From Synergistaceae bacterium UBA1037 (GTDB lineage Bacteria; Synergistota; Synergistia; Synergistales; Synergistaceae): DNA of 64,000 nt. Every line of letters begins with the position of its first letter. The first letter of the stretch is position 1. Positions 49,245 to 57,400 of this stretch are shown here, in pieces. The stretch spans positions 1,246 through 65,245 of the forward strand of contig DCEE01000017.1 in the NCBI GenBank assembly GCA_002316795.1, written 5' to 3'. The position numbers were made by a program, and so were the translations under genes. The notes beneath the pieces are model-generated. The model searched no databases and was not told the DNA's origin. It worked only from the letters and a program-made list of their open reading frames with translations.

Positions 49245-49933
49245 ATTACCTCCGAAATTTCTCCTATTGTCTTTTTAACTTCAGCGATCGGGTCTTCTGC
49301 CTCCAGTATCGGCCGACCCACAACTATGAACGAAGCTCCTGCCGCGGCAGCCTCTTTCGCAGTCGCTACCCTTGTCTGATCCTCCGCAGATGTTCTCATT
49401 CTCCTGATCCCCGGGACGACTCTTGCAAGTTTTCCGGCCTTTCCTTTAAGAAGTGAAAGGTCCAGCGGAGAGCATACTATGCCGTCAAGACCGGCTCTTT
49501 CCGCTGCAAGCGCCCTTGCCTCAAGTGAACGGTCCAGGTCAGACCCCGGGTGCACTTCACTCCACAGATCTCCTCCGAGGCTTGTCAGTACCGTGATCCC
49601 GAAGATGTTCATCCTGCTTCCCGTCTTATCCCTCATTGCAACGGAACGGACCATCATCTCATGACCGCCTGAAGTGTGAATGGTAAGCGCCCACAGCCCC
49701 ATACCAGACAGGGGCTCTATGGCCGATGCCACCGTGTTGGGTATATCATGGAGTTTCAGGTCAAGAAAAAGCTGGTATCCCCTGCTTACTATTTCATTGA
49801 TAAACGGGGCTCCGCCCATCGCATAAAGCCTTGGACCTATCTTTACATAGGGTGTCGCCTTATCCAGCCTGTCAAGAAAAGCCCTTGCCCCATCCGGAGT
49901 CGGCAGATCCATCGCCACTATCAGTTTACACAT
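49241..49933 (-). CDS. pyrF: orotidine-5'-phosphate decarboxylase
   Basis: 230 residues from ATG 49933 (MCKLIVAMDLPTPDG; GGAG 6 nt upstream). The catalytic DLKLHDIPNTV segment and the phosphate-binding VVPGIRR and VGRPILEA segments are typical. It converts OMP to UMP, the last step of de novo pyrimidine synthesis. pyrE follows with a 4-bp overlap. Confidence 0.95.
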   Translation of the reverse strand: MCKLIVAMDLPTPDGARAFLDRLDKATPYVKIGPRLYAMGGAPFINEIVSRGYQLFLDLKLHDIPNTVASAIEPLSGMGLWALTIHTSGGHEMMVRSVAMRDKTGSRMNIFGITVLTSLGGDLWSEVHPGSDLDRSLEARALAAERAGLDGIVCSPLDLSLLKGKAGKLARVVPGIRRMRTSAEDQTRVATAKEAAAAGASFIVVGRPILEAEDPIAEVKKTIGEISEVM

Positions 49934-49961
49934 ATTACTCTCCAACCCTTCATCTCCAGAA

Positions 49962-50099
49962 TTATATCTTCAGCCGGATGCAGAAGCATCGGCAAAAAAC
50001 CCCCATTGTCCCTATGAGATCGCACATTAAAACAGGGGCCCCTTTAAAGATGTCAAAATCTGCTCTCTCGATCTGACAAACTTTAAGATGCCCCCGCAT
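49962..50099 (-). CDS. 45-codon ORF between pyrC and pyrF, at the expected pyrK/pyrD position
   Basis: Starts at ATG 50099 with a good GGAG site 5 nt before it, 35 bp after the pyrC stop, and reads MRGHLKVCQIERADFDIFKG ... ending RLKI. Dihydroorotate dehydrogenase genes pyrK/pyrD usually lie here in related operons, and the beginning faintly resembles a PyrK N-terminus. It is either a truncated gene or a small independent protein. Cys-rich towards the end (FCRCFC). Confidence 0.4.
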   Translation of the reverse strand: MRGHLKVCQIERADFDIFKGAPVLMCDLIGTMGVFCRCFCIRLKI

Positions 50100-50134
50100 C
50101 TATACTCCACGATGCCTTTCTGCCGGGTCAGCTT

Positions 50135-51439
50135 CTACAGTTCTTCGTTGTCCTGCCAGATCTTCCTGCCTTCGGCGAAGGTCATTACCGGCCAGCCGCT
50201 GAGTGCGATCCCTTCCCACGGACAGCACCTTGCCTTGCTGTACCATTCGTTGCAGTCGACTATCCTTGTCCTCTCCATGTCGATGACCGTCAAGTCCGCA
50301 AATGCCCCCTCTTCGATCCTGCCAAGGGAATGCCATTTTTCAGGAAGTAGGGATGCCGGAGAGCTGGTCATTTTTTTCAGTATAAGCCCGATCGGGACAT
50401 CGGGATAGTTCTTGTTTTTGAAATCTATAAGCACCGCCGCTGCGCATTCAAGCGACGCGATGCCGAAGGGAGCCTCCTGGAAGGGTTCGTCCTTCTCATC
50501 CATGTGCCAGGGTGCATGGTCTGTAACTATGGCATCGATCGTATCATCGAGCAGACCCTCCCAGAGCGCTGCCTGATCCTCTTTGCTCCTGAGTGGAGGG
50601 TTGACCTTGTACCTTGAATTATAACCGCTGTTGATGACCGCGTTCTCGTTGAGCGTCAGATGATGGAATGTCGTATCACAGGTTATGTCAAGACCTTCCT
50701 TTTTCGCCTGTCTGATAAGCCCGACCGCTCCGGCGCTGCTGAGGTGCGTAAAGTGGACCCTTCCTCCCGTTTCCCTTGCAAGTGCGATTCCTCTGGCGAC
50801 ATCTATCTCCTCAGAAGCCGCAGGGATACCCTTGAGTCCGCTGAGTGCGCTGACCCTGCCCTCATGGACCTGCCCTCCCTTGAACAGGCTTATCTCCTCG
50901 GGATGTTCCATGATCCTCGGCTGGTCTTTGCCGGTATACATGAGCGCAAGGCGGAATAGCGAGCTTGTTGCTATGGGGGCCCCGTCGTCGGTGAAAAATA
51001 CCGCTCCGGCGTCCGCCATCTTAAGAAGCTCGGCCATCTCCTTACCTTCCCTGTTCTTGCTTACGCATCCAGAGGGAAGGATCCTGGAAGCACCCGCGGC
51101 CTTTCCGTGACTGAGCACATACTCCACAAGGGAGGGTTCCGATATTGCGGGTTTTGTGTTGGGCATTGCCACAAGAGTGGTAAAGCCTCCGGCAGCTCCC
51201 GCCTTTGCCCCTGATGCGATATCCTCATTCCATTCCCCGCCCGGATCCCTGAAGTGGGCGTGAAGATCTACAAAACCGGGCGAGAGTATCTTCCCGTATC
51301 CTTCTATCACCTCGGCATCTGTGCCGTCAAGTCCGCTGCCGACCGCTGATATCCTTTCTCCGTCAACCAGCAGTTCATGTGCATCTATGAATTCTGTCCC
51401 GCTGAAGATCTTAAAATCTTTGAACAATATTTTCCCCAT
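50135..51439 (-). CDS. pyrC: dihydroorotase
   Basis: 434 residues, type I (long, Bacillus-like) dihydroorotase of the amidohydrolase fold. The metal-binding DLHAHFRDPG (about 59-68) is followed by later His ligands in HFTHLSS and TCDTTFHHL, and the Asp of IVTDHAPW. It cyclises carbamoyl aspartate. It overlaps pyrB by 1 bp. It encodes the third step of pyrimidine synthesis. Confidence 0.95.
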   Translation of the reverse strand: MGKILFKDFKIFSGTEFIDAHELLVDGERISAVGSGLDGTDAEVIEGYGKILSPGFVDLHAHFRDPGGEWNEDIASGAKAGAAGGFTTLVAMPNTKPAISEPSLVEYVLSHGKAAGASRILPSGCVSKNREGKEMAELLKMADAGAVFFTDDGAPIATSSLFRLALMYTGKDQPRIMEHPEEISLFKGGQVHEGRVSALSGLKGIPAASEEIDVARGIALARETGGRVHFTHLSSAGAVGLIRQAKKEGLDITCDTTFHHLTLNENAVINSGYNSRYKVNPPLRSKEDQAALWEGLLDDTIDAIVTDHAPWHMDEKDEPFQEAPFGIASLECAAAVLIDFKNKNYPDVPIGLILKKMTSSPASLLPEKWHSLGRIEEGAFADLTVIDMERTRIVDCNEWYSKARCCPWEGIALSGWPVMTFAEGRKIWQDNEEL

Positions 51440-52395
51440 TATCTTGCGCCCCCTCCGCAGAGATAGAGCAAAGCCATGCGTATGGCAACGCCTGACCGCA
51501 CCTGCTCCAGTATTACGCTCTGATGTCCGTCCGCAACTTCGGAGGCAATTTCAACTCCCCTGTTGATCGGCCCGGGATGCATTGCAAGTGCCCCCGGTCT
51601 GGCATACTTCATAAGTTCGCCGTCGGCCCCCCACCAGCGGTGATATTCGTCCACCGAGGGGAAAAGCCCGTCCTGCTGGCGCTCCTTCTGTATCCTCAGG
51701 AGGTATACCATGTCCGCATCCTGAACTGCCTTTCTCGGGTCTTTTTCATACCTGCAGCCAAGAGAGGCGATCTCCCTGGGCATCATCGTAGGCGGACCGG
51801 AAAGCACGACATCGCAGCCTATCGTTTTAAATGCTATGACATCGCTCCTTGCCACCCGGCTGTGGAGAACGTCTCCCACCAGCGCTATCTTTTTGCCCTC
51901 GAGACTGCCCAGGTGTTTCCACGCGGTGTAGAGATCAAGGAGAGCCTGTGTAGGGTGTGCATGTGTGCCGTCGCCGGCGTTCAGGACTATTGCCCTCTTC
52001 AGCTTTGAGGCCAGGTACTGGGCCGCGCCCACAGCTCCATGCCTCATTACAACAATATCTGCTCCCATTGCTTCAAGGGTCCAGGCCGTATCCCTCATAG
52101 TTTCGCCCTTCGCATGGCTCGAACCTGATACAGACCAGTTGACCACGTCGGCGGAAAGCATTTTCTCTGCAAGCTCAAATGAGACCCTTGTCCTCGTCGA
52201 GTTCTCAAAGAAGAGATTGACTGCCATCTTGCCCCTGAGTACGGGGACCTTTTTTATCGGCCTGTCCATGACGTTCTCCATGTGGCGGGCCTGGTCAAGC
52301 AGGAAGTATAGTTCCTCCCTTGTAAAGCAGTCTACATCGATCACATTTCTGTGACGCCAGACTATCTGTCCGATCTCACTGGGCGTCGCGTTCAC
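51439..52395 (-). CDS. pyrB: aspartate carbamoyltransferase catalytic chain
   Basis: 318 residues from GTG 52395, chosen because GAGGTGG lies 6 nt upstream within pyrR; a TTG at 52422 is in frame without that site. The carbamoyl-phosphate site FFENSTRTRVSFE and the aspartate-binding region VYLLRIQKERQQD are present. No pyrI regulatory chain is encoded next to it, consistent with a Bacillus-type trimer controlled at the transcript level by PyrR. It overlaps the pyrR end by 20 bp. Confidence 0.95.
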   Translation of the reverse strand: MNATPSEIGQIVWRHRNVIDVDCFTREELYFLLDQARHMENVMDRPIKKVPVLRGKMAVNLFFENSTRTRVSFELAEKMLSADVVNWSVSGSSHAKGETMRDTAWTLEAMGADIVVMRHGAVGAAQYLASKLKRAIVLNAGDGTHAHPTQALLDLYTAWKHLGSLEGKKIALVGDVLHSRVARSDVIAFKTIGCDVVLSGPPTMMPREIASLGCRYEKDPRKAVQDADMVYLLRIQKERQQDGLFPSVDEYHRWWGADGELMKYARPGALAMHPGPINRGVEIASEVADGHQSVILEQVRSGVAIRMALLYLCGGGAR

Positions 52396-52930
52396 AGATA
52401 ACCACCTCGTCCTTTCCGTCAAGCTCCGTTACTTTCACCTCGATAACTTCGTTCTTTGATGTCGGCACGTTCTTGCCGCACATGTCGGCATGTATGGGAA
52501 GCTCCCTGTGTCCCCTGTCGATTATCACCGCAAGCTTGACAGAAGAGGGGCGTCCAAGATCGACCAGGGCCTCCAGTGCCGCCCGGACAGTCCTGCCCGT
52601 GTAAAGGACGTCGTCTACGAGGAAAATATTCTTGCCCGAAATGTCCTGAGGCATCCTCGTGCTGTGTACCATCGGCTGTTCGAAGAGCATCGTCAGGTCA
52701 TCCCTGTACAGGGTGATGTCAAGTTCACCGCAGGGCACTTTCGTACCCTCCACTTCCTCGATTATCTTCTGCAGTCGGCGCGCAAGGTAAACTCCCCTTC
52801 TGTGGATACCCACAAGGATCATATTTTCTGTACCCTTGTTCTGTTCGACCATCTCGTGCGCGATCCTCTTTATTACCCTGTTGAGATCATCGGAATTCAT
52901 CAGCTTCGCCTTTTCTCTTAAAACTGTCAA
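52376..52930 (-). CDS. pyrR: bifunctional pyr operon regulator / uracil phosphoribosyltransferase
   Basis: 184 residues from a TTG with GGAGGGG 8 nt upstream (TVLREKAKLMNSDDLNRVIKR). The PRPP loop DDVLYTGRTVRAALEAL is intact. PyrR binds hairpins in pyr mRNA with a CNGNGA loop when UMP/UTP is plentiful and promotes termination. It is the first structural gene of the operon, directly after the leader attenuator. Confidence 0.95.
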   Translation of the reverse strand: MTVLREKAKLMNSDDLNRVIKRIAHEMVEQNKGTENMILVGIHRRGVYLARRLQKIIEEVEGTKVPCGELDITLYRDDLTMLFEQPMVHSTRMPQDISGKNIFLVDDVLYTGRTVRAALEALVDLGRPSSVKLAVIIDRGHRELPIHADMCGKNVPTSKNEVIEVKVTELDGKDEVVICERDAQ

Positions 52931-52953
52931 TTTTACCCCTCCTTTTTGTAAAT

Positions 52954-52982
52954 AAAAAAAGACCGCCTCACTGGGCGATCTT
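52954..52982 (-). terminator. pyr operon attenuator: intrinsic terminator with PyrR-type hexaloop
   Basis: Stem AAGATCGCC/GGCGGTCTT (9 bp with one U-G pair), hexaloop CAGTGA, then TTTTTTT. The loop plus flanks read CCAGUGAGGC, which fits the PyrR recognition consensus CCNGNGAGGY. The terminator lies 23 bp before pyrR. Unlike in Bacillus, where PyrR binds a separate anti-antiterminator, here the terminator hairpin itself seems to carry the binding loop. Confidence 0.85.
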
Positions 52983-53061
52983 AAAGAATACTCCTCAAAA
53001 GCGGCATAATATGCCTGCGGGAGGGCTGAAGAGATATTGACGATGTTCTTTCTGTTCTCAT
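52981..53061 (-). CDS. 26-codon pyr leader peptide
   Basis: MRTERTSSISLQPSRRHIMP followed by LLRSIL and TAA. GGGAGGGG lies 6 nt before the ATG. The stop codon touches the first bases of the terminator stem, so a ribosome closely following RNA polymerase would cover the stem and prevent termination. This is the layout of pyrBI-type coupled attenuation in enterobacteria, though there the peptide is longer and extends past the attenuator. Confidence 0.65.
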   Translation of the reverse strand: MRTERTSSISLQPSRRHIMPLLRSIL

Positions 53062-53092
53062 TAGCTTCCCCTCCCTACGCTGGACTCGGGGT

Positions 53093-53121
53093 ATTATAAC
53101 TCCTTTTTAATTTTTATGCAA
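53093..53121 (-). promoter_or_regulatory. pyr operon promoter
   Basis: TTGCAT (53116-53121), 17-bp spacer, perfect TATAAT (53093-53098); start near 53086, giving a leader of about 155 nt before pyrR. Confidence 0.8.
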
Positions 53122-53130
53122 TCGGTTGCA
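53117..53130. promoter_or_regulatory. LacI-family-type operator over the pyr -35 box
   Basis: TGCAATCGGTTGCA: five-base arms TGCAA/TTGCA around a central CG step, the architecture of LacI/PurR/CcpA-class operators, overlapping the -35 hexamer. A bound repressor would block the promoter. No matching regulator gene is in the window. Confidence 0.4.
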
Positions 53131-53397
53131 AAAATTTTTATCACTATCCATCATGCTCTTCTTCCATAAATCATAGGAGCGCGTGAAACCGGTCCTTTGC
53201 GGACAAATAACTGAGGAATCCGGCCTTAAGCCTATGGGAGGATATCAGAAAGATATCAGAGAGCGATAGTTTAGCTTGCAGTGCAGTATCAGGACACGAT
53301 GAAGACCTGATGGATCAGGGATGATATATTTGTCAATAATATTTGGGGTTTAAAACATACATGTGGAAGTGAGCCTTTAAGGCCATATACCGCCTTG
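53131..53397. other. 267-bp intergenic gap between the pyr promoter and rnc
   Basis: No ORF with a ribosome site and no known RNA was recognised. It contains a tandem GATATCAGA repeat (about 53240-53263), a small inverted repeat ATCAGG/CCTGAT near 53290-53315 and a purine-rich 3' end. There is no strong terminator for the fab-rnc transcript. Confidence 0.5.
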
Positions 53398-54087
53398 TTA
53401 CCCTCGTATCTTTTCGAGCGCGGCTCCGGCGGCCTCGAATTCGGCCTCTTTTATCGTGCTTCCCCAGGCTTCGGCGAGCAGTTCGTCTCCGATCGTTACC
53501 TCAACTTTGAATTTCAGCGAATGGTCGGGACCTGTGCGTTCCACTGTTTTGTAGTAGGGAACGCCCCTCCCCATTGCCTGCAGGGTCTCCTGCAGGAGTG
53601 TCTTGGTGTCCTGTCTGTCAGGAGAGAGTTCATTGCTGTGAAAATCAAGGTAGGCTTTTGCCAGTGATAGCGCCGCACTATAGCCTCCGTCAAGGAAGAC
53701 GGCTCCGAAGAGCGATTCCGCTGCATCCGCAGCCATTGCAGGTGTTGGGCCCTTCTTTATCAGGCTTCTGCCGAGTCTGATCGCGCCATGAAGTCCGACA
53801 GCAAGGGCCCATTCGTACAGTTTTTTTTCACAGACTATCTGTGAGCGTATCCTGGTGAGCTGTCCCTCATCCAGTTCTTTGTATTTTTTGTAAAGAAGGT
53901 CTGAGACGGTCAGTTCGAGCACAGCATCTCCCAGAAATTCGATCCTCTCGTTATGAGACAGCGATCCCGACTCATTTGCGTAAGACGAATGGGTCAGGGC
54001 TTCTCTGAGAAGATCTTTCTTCATGAAGATGTAACCTATCTTTTTTTGGATCTCTTCTGCCGGTTTCTCACTGTTGGAGCTTTTCAT
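53398..54087 (-). CDS. rnc: ribonuclease III
   Basis: 229 residues from ATG 54087, 1 nt beyond the fabF stop (a longer start would overlap fabF by 47 bp). The catalytic signature NERIEFLGDAVLEL (about 45-58) and the second acidic site ESLFGAVFLDGG are present, followed by a C-terminal double-stranded RNA-binding domain. It processes rRNA precursors and double-stranded RNA. It is last in the fatty acid gene cluster, as in many Firmicutes. Confidence 0.95.
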   Translation of the reverse strand: MKSSNSEKPAEEIQKKIGYIFMKKDLLREALTHSSYANESGSLSHNERIEFLGDAVLELTVSDLLYKKYKELDEGQLTRIRSQIVCEKKLYEWALAVGLHGAIRLGRSLIKKGPTPAMAADAAESLFGAVFLDGGYSAALSLAKAYLDFHSNELSPDRQDTKTLLQETLQAMGRGVPYYKTVERTGPDHSLKFKVEVTIGDELLAEAWGSTIKEAEFEAAGAALEKIRG

Positions 54088-54088
54088 A

Positions 54089-55327
54089 TCAGTCTTTGAT
54101 GCGTTCGATCGCAAGTACTCCGTTGTGGCCCCCAAAACCGAAATTGTTTATCAGGACTTTGTCGACCCTTGCTCTTACAGCCTTGTTCGGTACTGTGTTG
54201 AGATCGCATTCGGGATCCGGATCGAACTGATTGATCGTCGGATGGACTATCCCTTCCTCGATTGCCAAAATTGCAGCTATAGTCTCTACAGCGCCTGCTG
54301 CACCGAGGAGATGGCCTATCATTGACTTAGTGGACTGTACCATCACTTTGTCTGCATGTTCACCGAGGAGCCTCTTGATCGCCGCGGTCTCCATTTTATC
54401 GTTCAGCGGAGTGGATGTTCCGTGTGCATTGATCAGGTCGACCTCGTCAGGTGCCCATCCGGCATTTCTCATGGCCATGGCCATTGAACGGTATGCTCCG
54501 TCTCCTTCCGGATCCGGTGCGGTTATGTGATATGCGTCACAGGTATTTCCGTATCCCGTTATCTCAGCGTAAATGTGAGCACCTCGTTTTTTTGCATGCT
54601 CCAGTTCCTCGAGTATCAGCACTCCGGAACCTTCGCCCATTACAAAACCGTCCCGGCCTGAATCAAAGGGCCTGGACGCATGCTCCGGATCATCGTTTCT
54701 GGTGGAGAGAGCTTTAAGCGACGCAAACCCAGCAGTTGCTATCGAAGTTATCGCAGCCTCCGCTCCCCCTGAGATCATCACGTCAGCATCTCCGCGCTGT
54801 ATGCAGTAGTAAGCCTCTCCTATGCTGTTTGTAGCGGAAGCGCATGCTGTGACAACAGCCATATTCGGGCCTTTTGCCCCATACCTTATCGCTGCATAGG
54901 CAGCTGGCATATTTGCTATCATCATCGGTACCATGAAGGGGCTCACCCTGTTTGGGCCTTTCTCAAAAAGGGTGGTGAAGCTGTCGTCGATCGTTCCGAT
55001 GCCGCCGACTCCGCTTCCCATGTAGACACCGAACAATTCCTTATCCAGGGATCCAAGATCAAGGCCGGCGTCCTTTACAGCAAGGTCAGTCGCGGCAGTT
55101 GAGAGGTGCAGTATCCTGTCTGTGCGGCGCACTTCTTTTTTGTCAAGCCACCTTTCAGGGTCAAAATCCCTTATTTCCGCGCCAATTTTTACGCTGTGTT
55201 GGGAAGTATCGAAAAGGGAAATGAGGCCGACACCGTTTTTGCCCTCCTCAAGAGCCTTCCAGTACTCCTCTTTGCCGATTCCAATGGGCGTAACTGCACC
55301 CACTCCTGTGATCACTACTCTTCTCAT
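54089..55327 (-). CDS. fabF: beta-ketoacyl-ACP synthase II
   Basis: 412 residues with the catalytic Cys162 (TACASATNSIGEAY), and histidines in INAHGTSTPLND and MIGHLLGAAGAVE. It condenses malonyl-ACP with acyl-ACP for chain elongation. The ATG has GGAGG upstream. It is separated from acpP by 70 bp that hold a hairpin, and followed by rnc. Confidence 0.96.
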   Translation of the reverse strand: MRRVVITGVGAVTPIGIGKEEYWKALEEGKNGVGLISLFDTSQHSVKIGAEIRDFDPERWLDKKEVRRTDRILHLSTAATDLAVKDAGLDLGSLDKELFGVYMGSGVGGIGTIDDSFTTLFEKGPNRVSPFMVPMMIANMPAAYAAIRYGAKGPNMAVVTACASATNSIGEAYYCIQRGDADVMISGGAEAAITSIATAGFASLKALSTRNDDPEHASRPFDSGRDGFVMGEGSGVLILEELEHAKKRGAHIYAEITGYGNTCDAYHITAPDPEGDGAYRSMAMAMRNAGWAPDEVDLINAHGTSTPLNDKMETAAIKRLLGEHADKVMVQSTKSMIGHLLGAAGAVETIAAILAIEEGIVHPTINQFDPDPECDLNTVPNKAVRARVDKVLINNFGFGGHNGVLAIERIKD

Positions 55328-55347
55328 TGATTTTCCTCCGTGAAGAT

Positions 55348-55377
55348 AGGAGGGACCGGCCTTATGCAGCCCCTCCT
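55348..55377 (-). other. acpP-fabF intergenic hairpin
   Basis: AGGAGGG/CCCTCCT (7 bp, 16-nt loop) in the gap after acpP. No T-run follows it on the minus strand, so it is probably a processing or stability hairpin that lets acpP mRNA outlast the rest, not a terminator. Confidence 0.45.
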
Positions 55378-55397
55378 AAAAAGATTCATTTACTGAC

Positions 55398-55649
55398 CTA
55401 GCCTTCCACTCCCAGCTTGGCTTTAACATAGTTCATAGCCTCGCCGACTGTGGTGAGTTTTTCTGCATCTTCATCAGGGATCTCGATGTCAAATTCCTCT
55501 TCGATGCCCATGATGAGCTCAACGATATCGAGGGAGTCAGCGCCGAGATCTTCGACAAATGACGCTTCCGGCTTGATCTGCTCTTCTTCCGCGTTAAGAC
55601 GGTCCATTACGATCTCCTTAAGTTTTGCCTGTACTTCTTCCAATTTCAT
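55398..55649 (-). CDS. acpP: acyl carrier protein
   Basis: 83 residues from ATG 55649 with AAGGAGGTG upstream. The phosphopantetheine site is Ser39 in [16 protein letters not shown]; the protein is acidic as expected. It carries growing acyl chains between the Fab enzymes encoded around it. Confidence 0.97.
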   Translation of the reverse strand: MKLEEVQAKLKEIVMDRLNAEEEQIKPEASFVEDLGADSLDIVELIMGIEEEFDIEIPDEDAEKLTTVGEAMNYVKAKLGVEG

Positions 55650-55712
55650 ACAGTTCACCTCCTTCCAATTATTCTCTTCCTGCACTGATTTTTCTCTTTA
55701 CGGTGCTTCCTC

Positions 55713-56453
55713 TTACATAGTCATTCCGCCGTCAACGGCTATGACCTGCCCCTGTATATACTCTGAATCGTCAGAAGCCAGAAAAGCAACTGCTTTAGCT
55801 ATATCAGACGGAGTACCTGTCCTTCCGGAGGGGATATTTTTCAACATGGTTTCCCTGATCTCCGGCGGAAGCACCGATGTCATGTCTGTATCTATGTAGC
55901 CGGGCGCAACGGCATTTGCCGTTATTCCCCTTGAACCAACTTCTCTTGCAAGACTCTTGATAAAACCTGTCATTCCTGCCTTGGCAGCTGCATAATTGCA
56001 CTGGCCGGGATTTCCGACAAGCCCGGTAACGGAACTTATCGCTATTATCCTGCCCCACCTGGCCTTCAGCATCGGGCGAAGAGCCTCTCTGGCACAGTAA
56101 AACAGTGATGAGAGGTCTGCCGTAATCACATCGTTCCAATCTTCGTCCTTCATCCTCATCAGAAGATTGTCCCTGGTGATGCCCGCATTGCACACGAGTA
56201 TTTCTACGGGTCCCAGCTTGGAGGCAACTGCCGTAAACATCTCTTTCACCTCAGCTGCCGATGATACATCGGCCTTAAAGGCAAATGCTCTTCGTCCGAT
56301 GGCTTCGATCTCAGCAACTGTCTCCCGGGCAGCTTTTTCTGACCTGCTGTAGTTTACTGCGACCGAACATCCCTTTCTGGCCAGTTCAAGGGCTGTTTCC
56401 CTGCCAATGCCCCTGCCGCCGCCTGTTACAAGGGCGATCTTTTCCTTCTGCAT
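55713..56453 (-). CDS. fabG: 3-oxoacyl-ACP reductase
   Basis: 246 residues from ATG 56453, overlapping the fabD stop (TGATG). NADPH motif TGGGRGIGRE (10-19), NAG (89-91), and catalytic Ser140, Tyr154 and Lys158 (YAAAK) are present. It reduces beta-ketoacyl-ACP. It lies between fabD and acpP. Confidence 0.95.
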   Translation of the reverse strand: MQKEKIALVTGGGRGIGRETALELARKGCSVAVNYSRSEKAARETVAEIEAIGRRAFAFKADVSSAAEVKEMFTAVASKLGPVEILVCNAGITRDNLLMRMKDEDWNDVITADLSSLFYCAREALRPMLKARWGRIIAISSVTGLVGNPGQCNYAAAKAGMTGFIKSLAREVGSRGITANAVAPGYIDTDMTSVLPPEIRETMLKNIPSGRTGTPSDIAKAVAFLASDDSEYIQGQVIAVDGGMTM

Positions 56454-57400
56454 CAAATTCCCCCTTTCAAAAACTCAAGTGCCGCATCAAGTTCCTCGGG
56501 GCCCGAGACCGGGAAGGGCCTCTTGTTCTTTGATATTTTTCTTATCAGACCTGAAAGGACACTGCCGGGGCCAAGTTCAATATATCCCTCGGTCCCCTTG
56601 TTTTCCATCTCTATAACGCTCTGCATCCATAGCACAGGTGAAAATGTCTGCATGTAAAGGGCCTCTTTGAGAGTTCCCACATCCTGTACAGCCTTTGCTG
56701 CCGCATTTGTCACTATCGGACAGCAGGGAACATTCCAGCTGATGTTCTCAAATTCATCCCTGAGTTTTGATCCTACGGGACGCATAAGTTCGCAGTGGAA
56801 GGGTGCACTTACCCTGAGAGGAAGCACCTTTGCCCTGCCTGTCGCTTCTATTGCGGACGAGGCCCTGTCCACTGCGGTTTTGTGTCCTGAGATGACTATC
56901 TGTTCCTGCGAATTTATGTTGGCAGCTTCACATATCTCACCCTGCGCAGCTTCGTTGCAAAACCCGACAACTTCCTCCATGTTCATCCCTACGATGGCAG
57001 ACATTGCGCCCACTCCAAGAGGAACAGCCTCCTGCATCAGAGTTCCCCTGAGATGGACCAGTCTTACTCCGTCAGAGAGGCTTATCGCCCCTGTTGCAAC
57101 AAGTGAGGTGTATTCTCCGAGGCTGTGGCCTGCGGCAAGATATGGTTCAAGTTTTTTTCCGTAAGCGCTCTCAAGACCTCTCAATGCAGCTATACTCACT
57201 GTGAGGATAGCCGGCTGGGTTATCGCGGTCTTCATCAGGTCTTCCTTGGTGCCGTTGAATATGAGGTCGCTGATTTTGAATCCCAGCGCCTCGTCCGCCT
57301 CTTCAAAAACCATCCTCGATGCATCGAATTTGTCGTAAAGCTCCTTGCCCATGCCGGGTCTCTGTGCACCCTGTCCCGGGAATATGAGAGAATATTTCAT
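56453..57400 (-). CDS. fabD: malonyl-CoA:ACP transacylase
   Basis: 315 residues with the PGQGAQRPGMGKEL start and the catalytic nucleophile Ser93 in GHSLGEY; a His in the SAPFHCELMRP segment completes the site. It loads malonyl groups on ACP. It shares 1-bp TGATG overlaps with fabK upstream and fabG downstream. Confidence 0.96.
   Translation of the reverse strand: MKYSLIFPGQGAQRPGMGKELYDKFDASRMVFEEADEALGFKISDLIFNGTKEDLMKTAITQPAILTVSIAALRGLESAYGKKLEPYLAAGHSLGEYTSLVATGAISLSDGVRLVHLRGTLMQEAVPLGVGAMSAIVGMNMEEVVGFCNEAAQGEICEAANINSQEQIVISGHKTAVDRASSAIEATGRAKVLPLRVSAPFHCELMRPVGSKLRDEFENISWNVPCCPIVTNAAAKAVQDVGTLKEALYMQTFSPVLWMQSVIEMENKGTEGYIELGPGSVLSGLIRKISKNKRPFPVSGPEELDAALEFLKGGI

Noticed and set aside
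53131-53397. Possible structured RNA gene (SRP, 6S or tRNA) in the gap before rnc
   Set aside because: No conserved SRP tetraloop region, no tRNA cloverleaf or CCA end, and no terminator was found.
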